A stretch of DNA of 64,000 nucleotides from NCBI RefSeq assembly GCF_038502225.1, contig NC_091357.1:3974130-4038129 (forward strand). The letters run 5' to 3'. Origin of the DNA: Cherax quadricarinatus. Taxonomy: Eukaryota; Arthropoda; Malacostraca; Decapoda; Parastacidae. The stretch's first letter is position 1. The number at the start of each line of letters is the position of its first letter. The notes beneath the pieces are model-generated. The model was not told the origin of the DNA. It searched no databases and saw nothing but the letters and a program-made list of their open reading frames with translations. Shown here piece after piece: positions 20,391-32,695 of this stretch. Position numbers and translations under genes: made by a program.

Positions 20391-21275
20391 TCAATCTCTC
20401 CTCCTGGTATCGGTAATGAAGCGAAGAGCTCTATTCTGGACCCTTTGTAGCCGTAGCATGTTGGTCTTTGTTGTTAATGACATTGGGACACAAGTATATT
20501 CGAGTATTGGTCTTATTATCATTTTATACAGATGTTTTTTGACATGTTGAGGGGCTTGATTGAATCGAAAGAGACTGCTAAGACCGGCTTTGGCTATATT
20601 GATCTTTTTAGTTACATGAGATGTTGAGTGGAGCAGCCTGTCTATTTCATATCCCAAAATCTTGTTAGGGTTTCTAATGGCTACAGGTGTACCTCTGATG
20701 GAGATACCCCCTTTATCTTCAATTGTTGATGCAAAACATCCTATCGTGCTAACAAGGACCTTGTCAGGATTAGTTGTAATTCTCCATTTCTTTTCCCAGT
20801 TAGATGTTCTACGAAGTTCAATATTCATTTTTTCTATGACTCTCTCATACTTGTATTTTCCTGTTACTGGAGTTGATGAGACGACATGAATAACATCATC
20901 TGCAAACTGTGTCACAATTGTGTCATTAAACTCTGGTTGAGGAAGGTCATTCACATAAATGTTGAACAGAATTGGACTTAGACAAGAACCTTGTGGGACA
21001 CCAGCTGTCGGTATAAAAGGCTCTGTCGACCTGCCATGAAAGGTGGGAATGATTTTTCTTTGAGTTAAGAAATTATATATTAATCTGAGAAAAGTCCAAT
21101 TATGGTCTGGTAGGTCAATGAGTTTGTATATAAGGCCATCATGCCATAAGCTATCAAAAGCTTTATGAACATCCCTGGTGGCAGTTAAGGCAAGATTGCC
21201 CTGATGTTTTAGACTTGCTACTGTATCGAAAATAACATTTATTGCATGATTGGTACCTCTGTGTTCTAAAGCCAA
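20391..21275 (-). pseudogene. LINE-D ORF2 C-part: RT palm and thumb
   Basis: Continues ORF2 after the indel. RGTNHAINVIFDTVASL, TRDVHKAFDSLWHDGLIYK (motif A), AGVPQGSCLSPILFNIYVND (motif B) and VTQFADDVIHVV (motif C, intact FADD), then thumb segments to RVQNRALRFITDTRR. The frame stops at the border of the inserted FB palindrome (19951-20394). The inferred downstream coding end is at 19631-19950. Confidence 0.88.
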
Positions 21276-22971
21276 ATTGTTTTTCAGTAAAAAAGTGATT
21301 AAACTCCATATAGTAGTTCAATCTGTTGGAAATGACTTTCTCAAGAACTTTTCCAGTGACTTCAAGTAAAGATATAGGTCTATAGTTCCCAGGTTGGTGG
21401 ATGTCTTTATTGGGTTTAGCAAGAAAGATCATCCTAGCAGTCTTAAAAACAACTGGAAAATCTCCTGAGGCCAAGATGGCATTAAAGATATTTACCAAAG
21501 ACTGTTTACAATTTCTAGGTAGGTACTTTATTTGTTTCATTGTTATTCCAGAGAGTCCAGGGGCTCTATTTCTCATTCTTCCAATAACCTGACTTATCTC
21601 TAGTAATGTAATAGGTCTAGTAAGCGGGTGGGTATCTTCAAGAGTTGAAGTATCGATGGAAGGTAGTGGTTGTAGATCATCCAAGTTCTCATCTCTCCAT
21701 TCATTTACCAACTGATAATGATTATTGTTAAATTGACGACTGTTATTGTGGGAGAGAATTTTCTCCCATACATCACCCATCAAATTAGCCTGGTCCTGTG
21801 GATCATCAAGTTTAATATCAACTTCTTCATCATCCTCATCAGTGAAGGTATGAATTAGGTAGTTAGGAACCTTGTGCTTTGCCCCTAAAAGTTGTCGGAT
21901 CTTACTCCAAAATTTTGCTGGTTCACGTTTATACTGATTAGCTTGAAGAACTAGCAATTTCCATAAGTCCCGTTTGTGATGACTAATCATGTTAATTAAT
22001 TCTTGCCTTAATCGGTGCAGTGTAGCTGCTGGTGGTTGTCGCGTTTGAAGATGCCTTCGACATTCTGCTTGATAATTTCTTAAATTGTCTCTAATTTCCC
22101 TAGTAGGTTTATATTGTAGGTATATCTTTGTGGAAGCTAATTGACAAGTTGCATTAGTAGCTTCAATTATTCGATTATGCAGGGACCTGATTGCATCATC
22201 AATTGCATTGGAAGGTAGATTTTCCAATGACACAATTTCATCCTCACCCAGAAATGCTCTGAAGGGGTCAAATCCTAGGGTGTTAAGATTGGGTTTAGGA
22301 GTTACAGGTATTCTAAATGGAGAAGTTTGTAGTTGTATTATAACAGGGATATGGTCAGATCCTACGTTTCCACCAGGAGATATACGACAGTGGAAGATGT
22401 CACAGTCTCTGTTTGTCAGTACTATATCTGGTGTCCCTGGATGAGGTCCAATGTACGATTTAGAGAATGGGCCTTGAAATGACAAGTTTCTAGCTGTCAT
22501 GATATTAAAGAGTTGTTTTCCTTTTAAGTCACCCAGTGGAATACCAGCTCCACAGTTGAAGAGGGCAGGGTGATGAGCATTAAAATCTCCAGCTAGAATT
22601 GTTGGAATATTCCTGCTTAATATCCTGTGTAGAAGAATTGACTCTATATATGGTTGTCTCGGGGGAAAATATCCAGTTACTATCACTAGTTGTCCATGAG
22701 ACGTTGTCATTTCTATTGCAAGAATGTTATCTTCATCAACATGAATATTTTTAAATGTATAGCCTAATTTAACTAAGATGGCTACACCACTAAATGGTCC
22801 TCTCGATTTCTCCACAGTAGAGTAACCACGTAATTTAATATATTGATCAACTCTTGCAGCTGTCTCGTTCAGAAGTATAACATCAGGATTGTAGTTATGT
22901 AGTTCAACCTCAAGAAGGTAACGGTTATTAAAGAAATGTTGAACATTAAGTTGGAAAATTGTAATCCCCAT
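21163..22971 (-). pseudogene. LINE-D ORF2 N-part: endonuclease and RT fingers
   Basis: Residues counted from MGITIF. An AP-like endonuclease fills the first ~220 residues: QLNVQHF, VILLNET (metal-binding E), VTGYFPP, ILAGDFNAHHPA (catalytic D and N) and GSDHIPVII (catalytic SDH). A linker rich in Arg/Lys follows, then RT fingers: MIFLAKPNKDIHQPGNYRPI and SLLEVTGKVLEKVISNRL. A one-base indel near 21260 moves the frame just before the conserved RGTNHAINVI segment, so the reading frame ends in unrelated residues at 21163. Confidence 0.88.
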
Positions 22972-22973
22972 TA
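22969..22973 (-). promoter_or_regulatory. TAATG stop-start overlap between LINE-D ORF1 and ORF2
   Basis: ORF1 ends in TAA (22973-22971) and its last A is the first base of ATG (22971-22969), which is in frame with MGITIFQLNVQHF of the ORF2 endonuclease. UAAUG overlaps are known to couple translation by reinitiation in the silkworm LINE SART1, so the same is likely here. This also argues for ATG 22971 rather than 23016 as the ORF2 start. Confidence 0.75.
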
Positions 22974-24518
22974 TTTCTTGCACTTCGCTCGTGTACTGCG
23001 GTCTGAACGCCTGCAAGTAATGTCACGTGTTGTATCCACACTATCCCTGCTGGACTCATCAAGGGGAGGAGGGAACTTTTGCGTGGGTGCTTGTGTATTA
23101 AAAATGCCATCATCTTCACTAGAGGTAGTAATATTAACAGACTCATTAGAATCGTTAGAGTCATCATCAGAAAACTGAGGTATGCTATTCCCAGTTACAG
23201 GAAGCAGAGGCTCGTGAGAGTTAATGGGAGACTGCGGAGGCTCCAAGGGAATATTAGGATCAGCTTCTATAGCGGGAGAGTAGGCACCAATTTCTGGGGC
23301 ATTGTTATGTTCAGGTGTTGACTTACCGGGTTGAGGGGAGTTGACAACCTGGGTTCGCGAGGTGGGCGAACCCTGGGCCAGTGATGACTTAGGCTTATTT
23401 GTAGATGTAGAGTATGGTACATACTTCTTGTTATGAGAAGGCTGGGTCATAATAGCCTTCACATTTTCTGGGATAGTGATGGGAGTGATCCTATTAGCCA
23501 TTAACAGATCATTTAAAACCTGAGAGCAGAGTTGAATGTCACCACCTGCTATGTCTTTGGCCATCATGTACATTAGTTGTGCTCTCGTCATATCCCCGGC
23601 TGTGGATACCTGAGACATAGTAGATGAGACTGAACCTTGTTGTTGCGTTTGTGTTTGTAAGTGAGGGTTAGATTGGGGCGCTTCAAGAGGGGCAGAATTC
23701 CAAACATTGGAACCATTGGTAGAGACCTGAGGAGTCCCACTTGATCCAGGCAGAGCTGGGAAGGAAGTTTGGGACATCGTTGGCGGTGCCTGGGGAGTGG
23801 TCTTCTTAGAAGTGGATAGTTTCTTGGCGTCAAGAATTTTCTGCATTTCCTTTTTCCTTTCAGGACAAATAGCAGAAACAGCTGATGTTTTCCATTGCAG
23901 AGGACACATTTGGGTGTATTTTTGTTGTTACAATGTTGGCCAGAGCAAATGCTACAAATCTGCCCTTGAGTACTGCATTTGTTGTTATGACCAAAGGCAT
24001 AACACTTAAAACATTGTCACACTGACAAAGCGTTCAAGAGAGATTTGGTCAGATGTACACTTGGTGCCAAAACATTTGAAGCCATTTTGACACACAAGTT
24101 TGGCCTCCTCAGGTGTCTCAAGTATTAATTTTAAGGTTACCTTGTTGTTGTTAAGATTAGAGAATTTATGTGCTTCTACAGCCCTAAATTCAGAATTCTC
24201 TGTATTAATGTCCTCAACAATTTCATTCACAGTGTTATGTTTCATAAAACTGTTGATTCTGGCCACAAACACAGTCCTCTGAGCTTGATAGCTCTCAGGT
24301 GCAACTGGGGTAACACCAGAAGTCTTCAGTTTATCCAGGACACCATGCTTCAGTAGTTGAAGTAGCTCTTCTTCCGAAGAGAGGAGAAGTACTGCTCCAG
24401 CGTGGGTTTGAAAAACATCCACTGGAGCAACAGTTGAGTTGGAGCAAATACATGTTAGAATTTCTTCCATGTACATTTGATTACCATCAATGCGTAATCT
24501 TACACGTATCCTCGCCAT
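22971..24518 (-). pseudogene. LINE-D ORF1, Gag-like nucleic-acid-binding protein, frameshifted
   Basis: Starts MARIRVRLRIDGNQMYMEEI at 24518. The first ~165 residues look like the folded domain of I/Jockey ORF1 proteins (for example RTVFVARINSFMKHNT). Cys/His knuckles follow at about 24010-23890 (CFKCYAFGHNNKC, ICSICSGQHC, KCVLCNGKH), but they lie in another frame, with shifts near 24015 and near 23890. The remaining ~300 residues (23909 to 22971) are Ser/Thr/Pro-rich and probably disordered. ORF1 proteins coat the element RNA. The stop codon overlaps the ORF2 start (see 22969-22973). Confidence 0.8.
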
Positions 24519-24750
24519 GATGTCTAGGAAGGAGCATCTGGCAGAAGAGTTGCTTAACAGAAAGGGATCTTTCCTTAATGTTAGCCTAACATCCTATTTC
24601 AGCTGACTTATGAAGGTCAGCCCCTAAGATAGCCTACCTTCGAGTAGTGAGGGGAAAGGGCCCAAGGCAAAGATCGGCCGGATTTTAAAAAAACCACACG
24701 GGCTACCGGATGGTCAAAATGCCTTGTGTTAACTCGCCAAAGCGAAGTTG

Positions 24751-25415
24751 CCGAAAAAGAAGAAGATAGGAAAGTCAGAAGGATAGCAATGTATGTAGTG
24801 TGTTAAGTGTGTGGGCCAGTGTTGATGTTTGGGTGAGGGAAGGATGGGGGGATGGGGATGAGAGGGGTGAACAAGCAAGCAAGTCACCGCCTTACCCTCT
24901 TGATGGGATGGGGCTCGAAGTGACTGCAAGCAAGTCTCCTCTCAGCTCTGGTGAAGAACTACTCAGGATAACCCAAGAAAATTCTCGAGCAACAGTGTTC
25001 AGAGTTGCTCAGCTGAAGAGCAGGAACGACGACGTCTTCTCTCCACGGTGGCTGGGCTGCTGCTCCTGTCTGTATTTTCTGTATCTGTCCAGCTCCTGTA
25101 TTTCCAGTGACCACACTTACTCCAGAGAACGTTGGTAGGGGTTGTGGAGGTGCTGTTATTGTTATGGTGAGTGTGATGGTGACTTTAGTGGTGGTGGTGT
25201 GGGATGGGAGGGTTATGATGGGGTGGGGTGGGTTTTCATGGTGTGGGTGGGGTGAAGGAGTAGGTGGGCTGGGTTTAAGTGCCATGGCATGAATGGGTGA
25301 GTTGGGTTTTGGTAGCGTGGGGTGGGTGGCTGAGTAGATAGGTTGGCATTTCGTACTGGAGTGAGGATGCTTATGTATGAGTCATGTTGACGGCTTTGAG
25401 GGGACTTGAGCTAGA
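24751..25415. other. Unassigned; G-rich and GT-rich on the plus strand
   Basis: 24810-24880 and 25140-25340 are strongly G-rich with irregular GTGGTGG/GGGGTGGG runs. No homology or repeat family recognised; short open frames on both strands look fortuitous. Confidence 0.4.
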
Positions 25416-25419
25416 GTTC

Positions 25420-25632
25420 GTCACGGTCACGCTAGCTGGAGATTCGTCTGTAAAAACTTGCATTTGTGGTCACAATGGTGGCCTATGCTAACCTTCCCAT
25501 GGTGTATAAATATACCTAGTTGTATGACCGGCGAGTTAGTCACCTGGTCCAGTGACTAGCTCGTCGGTCTGGAGTTTTATGACTCTCTGATCGCGGGTTC
25601 TAACTCCACCCGTGGTATGGTTTGTGTGTACT
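25420..25632 (+). mobile_element. tRNA-like SINE
   Basis: A tRNA-like head at about 25540-25610: CTGGTCCAGTGACTAGCTCG (A-box region), GGTCTGGAGTTTTATGACTC and GATCGCGGGTTCTAACTCCA (B-box-like T-arm), then ACCCGTGGTATGGTTTG. The upstream segment with GGTGGCCTATGCTAACCTTC probably belongs to it. LINE-B begins immediately after. Confidence 0.6.
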
Positions 25633-27177
25633 TACCTGTTTGTAGTTGCAGGGGGTCAGTTAAGAGCTCCTGACCCCGCCTTTTCGCGGGTCACTAATAG
25701 GTTTATTCTCTGCTCCATGAGTTTTATCGTATCTCTTCTTAAAGCTATGTATGGATCCTGCCACCACTATGTAACCTTCCAGATTGTTTCACTTCCTGAC
25801 TACTCTATGGCTGAAGAAATACTTCCTAAAATCCTTGCGACTCCTCTGAGTCTTCAACTTCCAGTTGTGACCCCTTGTTGCTGTGTTCCATCTCTGAAAC
25901 ATTCTGTCCCTTTCCACCTTAACAATTCCTCTCAGTATTTTATATGTTGTTATTATGTCCAACCCCCCCCCCCCCATCGCTCTTGTCCTCCAGTGTCGTC
26001 AGCTTTATTTCCCTTAACCTCTTGCCGTAGGACATGCCCCTTAGCTCCGGGACTAGTCTTGTTGCAAACCCTTGCACTTTCTCTAATTTCTTCACGTGCT
26101 TCATTAGGTGTGGGTTCCATACTGTTGCTGCATACTCCAATATGTGTCTGATGTATACGGTGTACAGAGTCCCGAGCGACTCTGTACTGAGATGTCGGAA
26201 TGCTATTCTTAGGGTTGCTAGTCGCTCGTATGCCGCAGCAGTTATTTGGTTGGTGTGCACCTCAGATGTGTTCGGTGTTATACTCACCCCAGGATCCTTT
26301 TCCTTGAGTGAGGTTTGTAGCCTGTGGCCCCTAGACTGTATTCTGTCTGTAGTCCTCTTTGCCCTTCCCCGATCTTCATGACTTTGCACTTGGCAGGGCT
26401 GAGCTCCGGGAACCATTTGCTGGACCAGGCCTGTAGATTGTCCAGATCCCTTTGTAGTCCTGCCTGGTCCTCCTCCGATTGAATTCTCCTCATTAACTTC
26501 ATATAGTCTGCAAACCGAAACACTTCTGAGTCTGTTACTTCCGTCATGTCTTTCACGTGTACCAGAAACAGCACAGGCCCTAGGACTGACCCCTGTGGAA
26601 CCTCGCTCGTCACAGGCGCCCACTCCCACACCACGTTACGTGCCATGACTGGCTGCTGCCTTCATGTCAGGTATTTTCTTCCCTGTTATACCTGCCTGGA
26701 CCTCCAGTTTGTGCACTTATATCTTGCATGGAACTGTGTCAAAAGCCTTCTTACAGTCCAAGAAAATTCAATCTACCCACCCCTCTCTTGTCTTACTGCT
26801 GTCACCTTGTCATAGAACGCCATTAGGTTTGTGACACAGGATTTTCCGTCCCCGAATCCGTGCTAGTTGTCGTTGATAAGCTCATTCCTTTCTAGGTGCT
26901 CCACCACAATTCTGATAATCTTCTCCATGACTTTGCGTACTATGCATGTCAGTGATGCTGATCTGAAGTTTAGTGCTGCATGTCTGTCTCCTTTTATAAA
27001 TATTGGGACTACATTTGCTGTCTTCCATACCTCAAGGAGCTGCCCCGTTTCGATAGATGTGTTGAAGACTGTTGTTAGTGGCACACAGAGTGCCTCTGCT
27101 CCCTCTCTCGGGACCCACGGAGAGATATCCGGCCCCGTCGCCTTTGAGGTATCTAGTTCGTTTAGCAGCCTCCTCAC

Positions 27178-27180
<3 letters not shown>
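25618..27180 (-). mobile_element. LINE-B, partial ORF2 with 3' end
   Basis: Minus strand from 27180 down: RT fingers (ELDTSKATGPDISPWV, VWKTANVVPIFIKGDRH), TSEVPQGSVLGPVLFLVHVK (motif B, about 26600), FRFADYMKLMRRI (motif C with FADD changed to FADY), then thumb (AYERLATLRIAFRHLSTESL, LRGMSYGKRLREIKLTTLED) and YFFSHRVV. The 3' UTR ends GGTAAGTACACAC at about 25618-25640. Several frameshifts (near 26290, 26640, 26860) break it. It is CR1/Jockey-like and is bounded by (GT)n at 27181. Confidence 0.88.

Positions 27181-27221
<41 letters not shown>
27181..27221. repeat. (GT)n at the 5'-truncated end of LINE-B
   Basis: About 20 GT dinucleotides immediately follow the point where LINE-B coding sequence breaks off. 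Confidence 0.95.
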
Positions 27222-27223
<2 letters not shown>

Positions 27224-27480
27224 GCTAAAGCCACGCCACCCTCATCTCTGGCTGCCTCACCCCACCATCCATACCTCTGGCCACCTTATCCCACCACCCA
27301 CACCTCTGGCCATCTCACCACCACCCACATAACTCCGAGGCCACATCCTCTGCCTTGTCTGTCATCTTGGATGCCCTACCCTCGTTCCCTCCTTACCTCT
27401 CTTGCCCCCCTCTTTCCAACTCTTCTCTCCCTCCCTCCCTTTCTTCACTGCCTACCTCTTATCTCTCCCTCTGTGTAAGG
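27222..27480. repeat. Pyrimidine-rich irregular repeat
   Basis: Imperfect repeats around CCACCCACACCTCTGGCCA and CATCTC, then TC-rich sequence. No coding signal. Confidence 0.5.
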
Positions 27481-27629
27481 GCAGCTTTTGTTGTAGTCTG
27501 TACAGTAACTGGAGAATGCTGCTTCTGGTCGGCTTTAAACTTTTAGTGCAGATGTGTTTTCCTCAGATAAAGCCTCGCCTTGATTTATGTTGTGTAGGTT
27601 TTAAGGTACCAGAGGGAGGGACACAGTAG
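27481..27629. other. Unassigned sequence
   Basis: Nothing recognised. Confidence 0.3.
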
Positions 27630-27785
27630 TCATCCCACTGTTTTGGACACATACCACTGACATTAAAAACAACAGATGTAGCCCCCACTCCACCAAAGCA
27701 GTAACAGATCAATCGCCACAACATCCAACAAACGAAAAGCACCGCCGTCCCACATTACTAAACTCTTTGAAATAATTTTTAAGAA
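27630..27785 (+). mobile_element. LINE-A RT fingers remnant
   Basis: GTCATCCCACTGTTTTGGAC, ACATTAAAAACAACAGATGT and CTCCACCAAAGCAGTAAC parallel the LINE-A segment at 36448-36530, which encodes a TTDxAPLHKGGS-like stretch. Very decayed. Confidence 0.45.
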
Positions 27786-27965
27786 ACAAGACGGTTAATG
27801 ACGTGGATTCACAGCACTTAATACCGGCCAGAGGCAGCGAGGGTTTATAACAGGTTGCTCCTGCATCTCTCTGAATTGTGAAGATTCATGGGATTCGTCA
27901 TTTGCTTTTTAAATGTATGTTGAGTGTATAATGTATATTGTCGGGAAATGCTTCGGATCTCCCCG
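27786..27965. other. Unassigned sequence
   Basis: Nothing recognised. Confidence 0.3.
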
Positions 27966-27969
27966 ACTC

Positions 27970-28050
27970 CTATGAGGGTAGATGGTGTAGTTAACTCACA
28001 CCATCTACCCCTCATAGGGTAGATGGTGTAGTTAACTCGCACCATCTATG
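27970..28050. repeat. Tandem pair of hairpins
   Basis: GGGTAGATGGTGT and its complement ACACCATCTACCC flank AGTTAACTC, extended outward by CTATGA/CTCATAG. The same hairpin repeats directly from about 28017. GTTAAC in each loop is itself palindromic. Confidence 0.75.
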
Positions 28051-28334
28051 TTGGTAGAAGCTTACGCTAACTCAGTTTATCATACATTGGAAGGTGAACG
28101 TGAGAAGAAATCCACGTAAATGAATTCTTGCCACTGATATTTATCTCCTGGGTCCACAAAAGCATGCTAATCATGACTTAAGGGCGTCCAGAATACTTCT
28201 GGATGATTGACTCGCTTACAATTAAAGTGTCAGGACTGGACGTACCAACACGTTGGAGGTCAGGGAACATAACGAAAAAAGTGAAGCTTACACGGACGTT
28301 CAGTTATTTATATTAGAGCACTTCTCAGAAGTTC
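28051..28334. other. Unassigned sequence
   Basis: No feature I can support. Confidence 0.35.
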
Positions 28335-28500
28335 TCTGAAGACTGATAAATGAAACACTTGTGCACAGTTTGGGTATCTTTATTCTGGAAACTTTTCGCC
28401 ACCCAGTGGCTTCTTCATTCCAGTGCAGAGGAAGGTGGAAGATATGGAGGAGTTTGAGGTAATCAGTCCCCCGGCCTGGAGTCTGATGTGGAGATGTCCT
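28335..28500 (-). mobile_element. FB half element, copy 7
   Basis: One arm: GATAAATGAAACACTTGTGC, then on the minus strand a degenerate hammerhead (ATGAAGA for CUGANGA, GCCAC-TGG-GTGGC stem II, GAAAAGTT for GAAACGUU), then AATCAGTCCCCCGGCCTGGA. Two core changes; presumed inactive. Confidence 0.7.
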
Positions 28501-28574
28501 CTGGAACCACAATCTGGTTGAGGGGGCACTTAGCAAAGGTAGTGATCCAGTTTCCCGCAACATTTATATCTGCC

Positions 28575-28700
28575 AGAGGGCCTTTAACACCAAAAACCTG
28601 GTTGAGCAGGCAGTCATCAAGGAAGCCTGGTCTCAGACCGGACTGAGATGGTAGGAAAACACTCAAAACTGGTCACATGTACGTATTATGGAAGGAATAT
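28575..28700 (+). mobile_element. LINE tail fragment
   Basis: AGAGGGCCTTTAACACC, CCTGGTTGAGCAGGCAGTCA and AAGCCTGGTCTCAGACCGGA: a diverged DQPGC-type tail. Confidence 0.45.
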
Positions 28701-28900
28701 AAGGTGGTATGAAGAGTGGAATGTCTTAGTGGAACTGGACTAACTCCTGGGTGGAGTGGGGTGTAACAGACTGGAGATAGTGTAGGCAAGACAAGTGGAT
28801 GGGGGAGGCATGAATGATATTAAATAACATAATACTCAAGTCCTATAATCAGAGAGGGTAGTAATACCTCACTGCTATAATCAGAGGTCTTGTAACAATA
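28701..28900. other. Unassigned sequence
   Basis: Nothing recognised. Confidence 0.3.
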
Positions 28901-28903
28901 TAA

Positions 28904-29950
28904 TTGCATCATATTTCCAGATCTATTTTAAAGATTCAAGAAATTAGATCAAATAGAAATGACCCAAAATGGATGAATAATAGGCTCAAATATCTACTAG
29001 GGCATAAGAAAGGAATTTATAGGCGTATCAAAAGAGGTGAGGGTCATCTTATGAATCAGTATATTGACATTAAGAGGGACATTAAAAAGGGGATAAGAAA
29101 AGCTAAAAGGGACTATGAAATTAAAGTTGCTAGGGATTCTAAAACTAACCCAAAAAGTTTTTTCCAGGTCTATAGAACAAAAGTTGGAGATAAGATAGGT
29201 CCCCTTAAAAATAACTATGGGCACCTTACTGACAATGAGAATGAAATGTGCTTGATTTTAAATAATTATTTTCTCTCAGTTTTTACACAGGAAGACACTA
29301 ACAATATTCCAGTAATTAATTTTTACAGTGGGCTAGAAGATAAATTATGTAACATCACAGTCACTAGTGAGATGGTTGTGAGGCAGATACAGACTGAAGC
29401 AAAATAAGTCGCCGGGTCCTGATGAGGTTTTTTCAAGGGTTCTTAAGGAATGCAAAATGGAACTCTGTGAACCATTAACTAATATTTTTAATTTATCTCT
29501 TCAAACAGGTGTAGTGTCTGATATGTGGAAGATGGCTAATGTAACTCCTATTTTTAAAACAGGGGACAAGTCGTTACCGTCAAATTACCGCCCAATAAGC
29601 CTGACCTCAATTGTAGGCAAATTACTAGTCAATTATAGCTGAGATTATAAGAAGCCATCTCGATAAGCATAGCTTGATTAATGATACTCAGCATGGATTC
29701 ACAAGAGGCCGGTCTTGTCTAACTAATTTATTAACTTTCTTCAGTAAAGCTTTTGAGGCTGTTGACCACAATAAAGAATTTGATATTATTTACTTAGATT
29801 TTAGTAAGGCTTTTGATAGAGTTCCGCACCATAGACTGTTAAAGAAAGTGGCAGCTCATGGCATTGGGGGAAAAGTGCTCTCGTGGATCGAGTCATGGCT
29901 CACTGACAGGAAGCAGAGAGTGTCCATAAATGGGGTTATCTATAACATTA
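28904..29950 (+). mobile_element. LINE-E, CR1-like ORF2 fragment (linker and RT N-half)
   Basis: The plus strand starts in the linker (KWMNNRLKYLLGHKKGIYRR, SFFQVYRTKVGDKIGPLK), then in shifted frames SPGPDE, MELCEPLTNIFNLSLQTGVV, MANVTPIFKTGDK, NYRPISLTSIVGKLL, NDTQHGFTRGRSCLTNLL and DIIYLDFSKAFDRVPHHRL (motif A intact), ending at WLTDRKQRVSINGV. Frameshifts lie near 29400 and 29630. It lacks motifs B and C: the copy is cut at about 29945. The well-preserved residues suggest a moderately young element. Confidence 0.88.
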
Positions 29951-30199
29951 TACGAAATAATACTCTTAGACGATTATACATTAAATCTCTTCTCATAAGA
30001 AAAGCACATGAAGATAATACAGTTTGTGTATACAAGGTATGTATATATGTGTATATGCAGAGAGAATTGTGGTTCTCTGTATATATACCGTGAGGTGTGT
30101 ATCTTGTTGTGCATACAATGGGTGTCTCTCTCATGGTATATACACTGAGAGGTATGTGCTAGGGTGTACATTGATAAGTGTGTGTGTGTGTATGTATTA
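29951..30199. other. AT- and GT-rich unassigned sequence
   Basis: Alternating TATATG/TGTGT text with GAGAGAATTGTGGTTCTCTG, a small imperfect palindrome at about 30060-30080. No homology seen. Confidence 0.4.
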
Positions 30200-31599
<1,400 letters not shown>

Positions 31600-31600
<1 letters not shown>

Positions 31601-31695
31601 GAGCAGGGAGAGAGAGGATCCAGTAGCAGTCAGTGAAGAGGCGGGGCCAGGAGCTATGACTCAACCCCTGCAACCACAAATAGGTAAGTACACAC
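31600..31695 (+). mobile_element. LINE-B 3' end only, between CA tracts
   Basis: GAAGAGGCGGGGCCAGGAGC, TGACTCAACCCCTGCAACCA and ATAGGTAAGTACACACACAC are the terminal ~90 bp of LINE-B. The left neighbour is (CA)n and the right end runs into ACACACAC. Confidence 0.8.
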
Positions 31696-31809
31696 ACACG
31701 GAGAGGTGTATCTCTGTATTCCGGAACATTTAAATCAGTCCTTATAGTAGATGACCAAGAAATGATACACCTTTGTTTGATATAATAGCATTGATTTTTT
31801 TTTCTATTT
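31696..31809. other. Unassigned sequence
   Basis: Nothing recognised. Confidence 0.3.
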
Positions 31810-31912
31810 CTTGATCCCGGCCTTGAGCCAGGCTCGTCTGGTGCTTGCCTGGTCAACCAGGCTGTTGCTGCTGTCGGCCCGCTGACCCACGTAAGAAACA
31901 TCAAAGGTACAG
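31810..31912 (-). mobile_element. LINE tail fragment
   Basis: Complement of the DQPGC-type tail: GATCCCGGCCTTGAGCCAGG, TGCTTGCCTGGTCAACCAGG and GGCCCGCTGACCCACGTAAG. Confidence 0.65.
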
Positions 31913-31974
31913 GGACTGTGCCCTGAGCTTCTTACCTCACTTTTGCTGGATTTTGCTCTGTTTACTCTTACTCT

Positions 31975-32405
31975 TTGCGTTCTTTGCCTGCCTTCTCATT
32001 TCTTCCAGTGCATCCAAGACCATGTCATAGTTGTCCAGTAGTTATGAGAGGCAGGAGTGACCTGCTCTAAACCCATGCTGCCCTGGGTTGTGCAATTGTT
32101 CGACATACAGGTGATTGGTGATCTTGCTTCTTAGAACCCTTTACAAGATTTTAATGATGTGGGACGTTAGTGCTATTGGCCTGTAATTCTTTGCAATTAT
32201 TTTACTGCCACCTTTGTGGAGTGAGGCTATGTCTGTTGTTTTTAATAGCTGAGAGGTGACCCCTGTGTCTATGCTCCCTCTCCATAGAATATTTAAGGCA
32301 CGCGAAAGGAGTTCCTTGCAGTTCTATATAAACATGGAGTTCCACAAGTCTGGGCCTCGGGCAGAGTGCATGGGCATGTTATTTATTGCTTTTTAAAAGT
32401 CCTCT
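31975..32405 (-). mobile_element. LINE-A RT fingers fragment
   Basis: Parallels 7430-7590 and continues further 5' in the element: the plus-strand marker CCAAGACCATGTCATAG, then CTTAGAACCC, ATTTTACTGCCACCTTTGTG (complement of the HKGGS codons) and GGGCCTCGGGCAGAGTGCAT. This supplies part of the RT that is missing from 6180-7590. No open frame. Confidence 0.65.
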
Positions 32406-32695
32406 GACGAGTGAAATACCGAAGTCTCAGTACGACTGTGTTCAGTAAACTACTACTCATTCTGAAGATTATCGACCCTAATGATTTTTTCATGAATGAG
32501 ACTCGCAGCATCGCCAATATCTCCTCCAATTATGATGTAGCTCTCTGCCCAGTAGTCCTCGAAGTAAACACTGGTAGCAGCCCATTCATTCTGCTCCAGG
32601 ACCAAACTCTTGCAACTTTTAGTTATCAAAAATTGCAGGAAATCACTGTTTCGTGCTTATATTTTTTATGAAATATTTTGAAGATGAGTGATGTA
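32406..32695. other. Unassigned sequence
   Basis: An 86-codon plus-strand frame (32411-32671) has no recognisable domain and sits between LINE fragments; I do not call it a gene. Confidence 0.35.

Larger units (their letters stand above)
19951..20394. mobile_element. FB foldback element, copy 6: 410-bp near-perfect palindrome in LINE-D
   Basis: 19951-20360 is an inverted repeat with 205-nt arms and no spacer; the centre is AATATT at 20153-20158. Positions that sum to 40311 are complementary and I noticed only one mismatch (near 20251). A 34-bp tail (20361-20394) contains GGTATTTTATACC. TCTCTCCTCCTGGT occurs at 19937-19950 and 20395-20408 as a 14-bp target duplication. Both arms carry intact-core hammerheads. 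It interrupts LINE-D ORF2, so it is the younger insertion. Confidence 0.93.
19611..24750 (-). mobile_element. LINE-D, near full-length two-ORF non-LTR retrotransposon
   Basis: Jockey/I-like layout on the minus strand: probable 5' UTR (about 24520-24750), ORF1 with zinc knuckles, ORF2 with endonuclease and RT, then a 3' part. It is damaged by frameshifts in ORF1 and ORF2 and by an FB insertion (19951-20394) near the end of ORF2. Because both ORFs are otherwise readable over thousands of bases, it inserted fairly recently. Exact ends are not determined. Confidence 0.85.
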
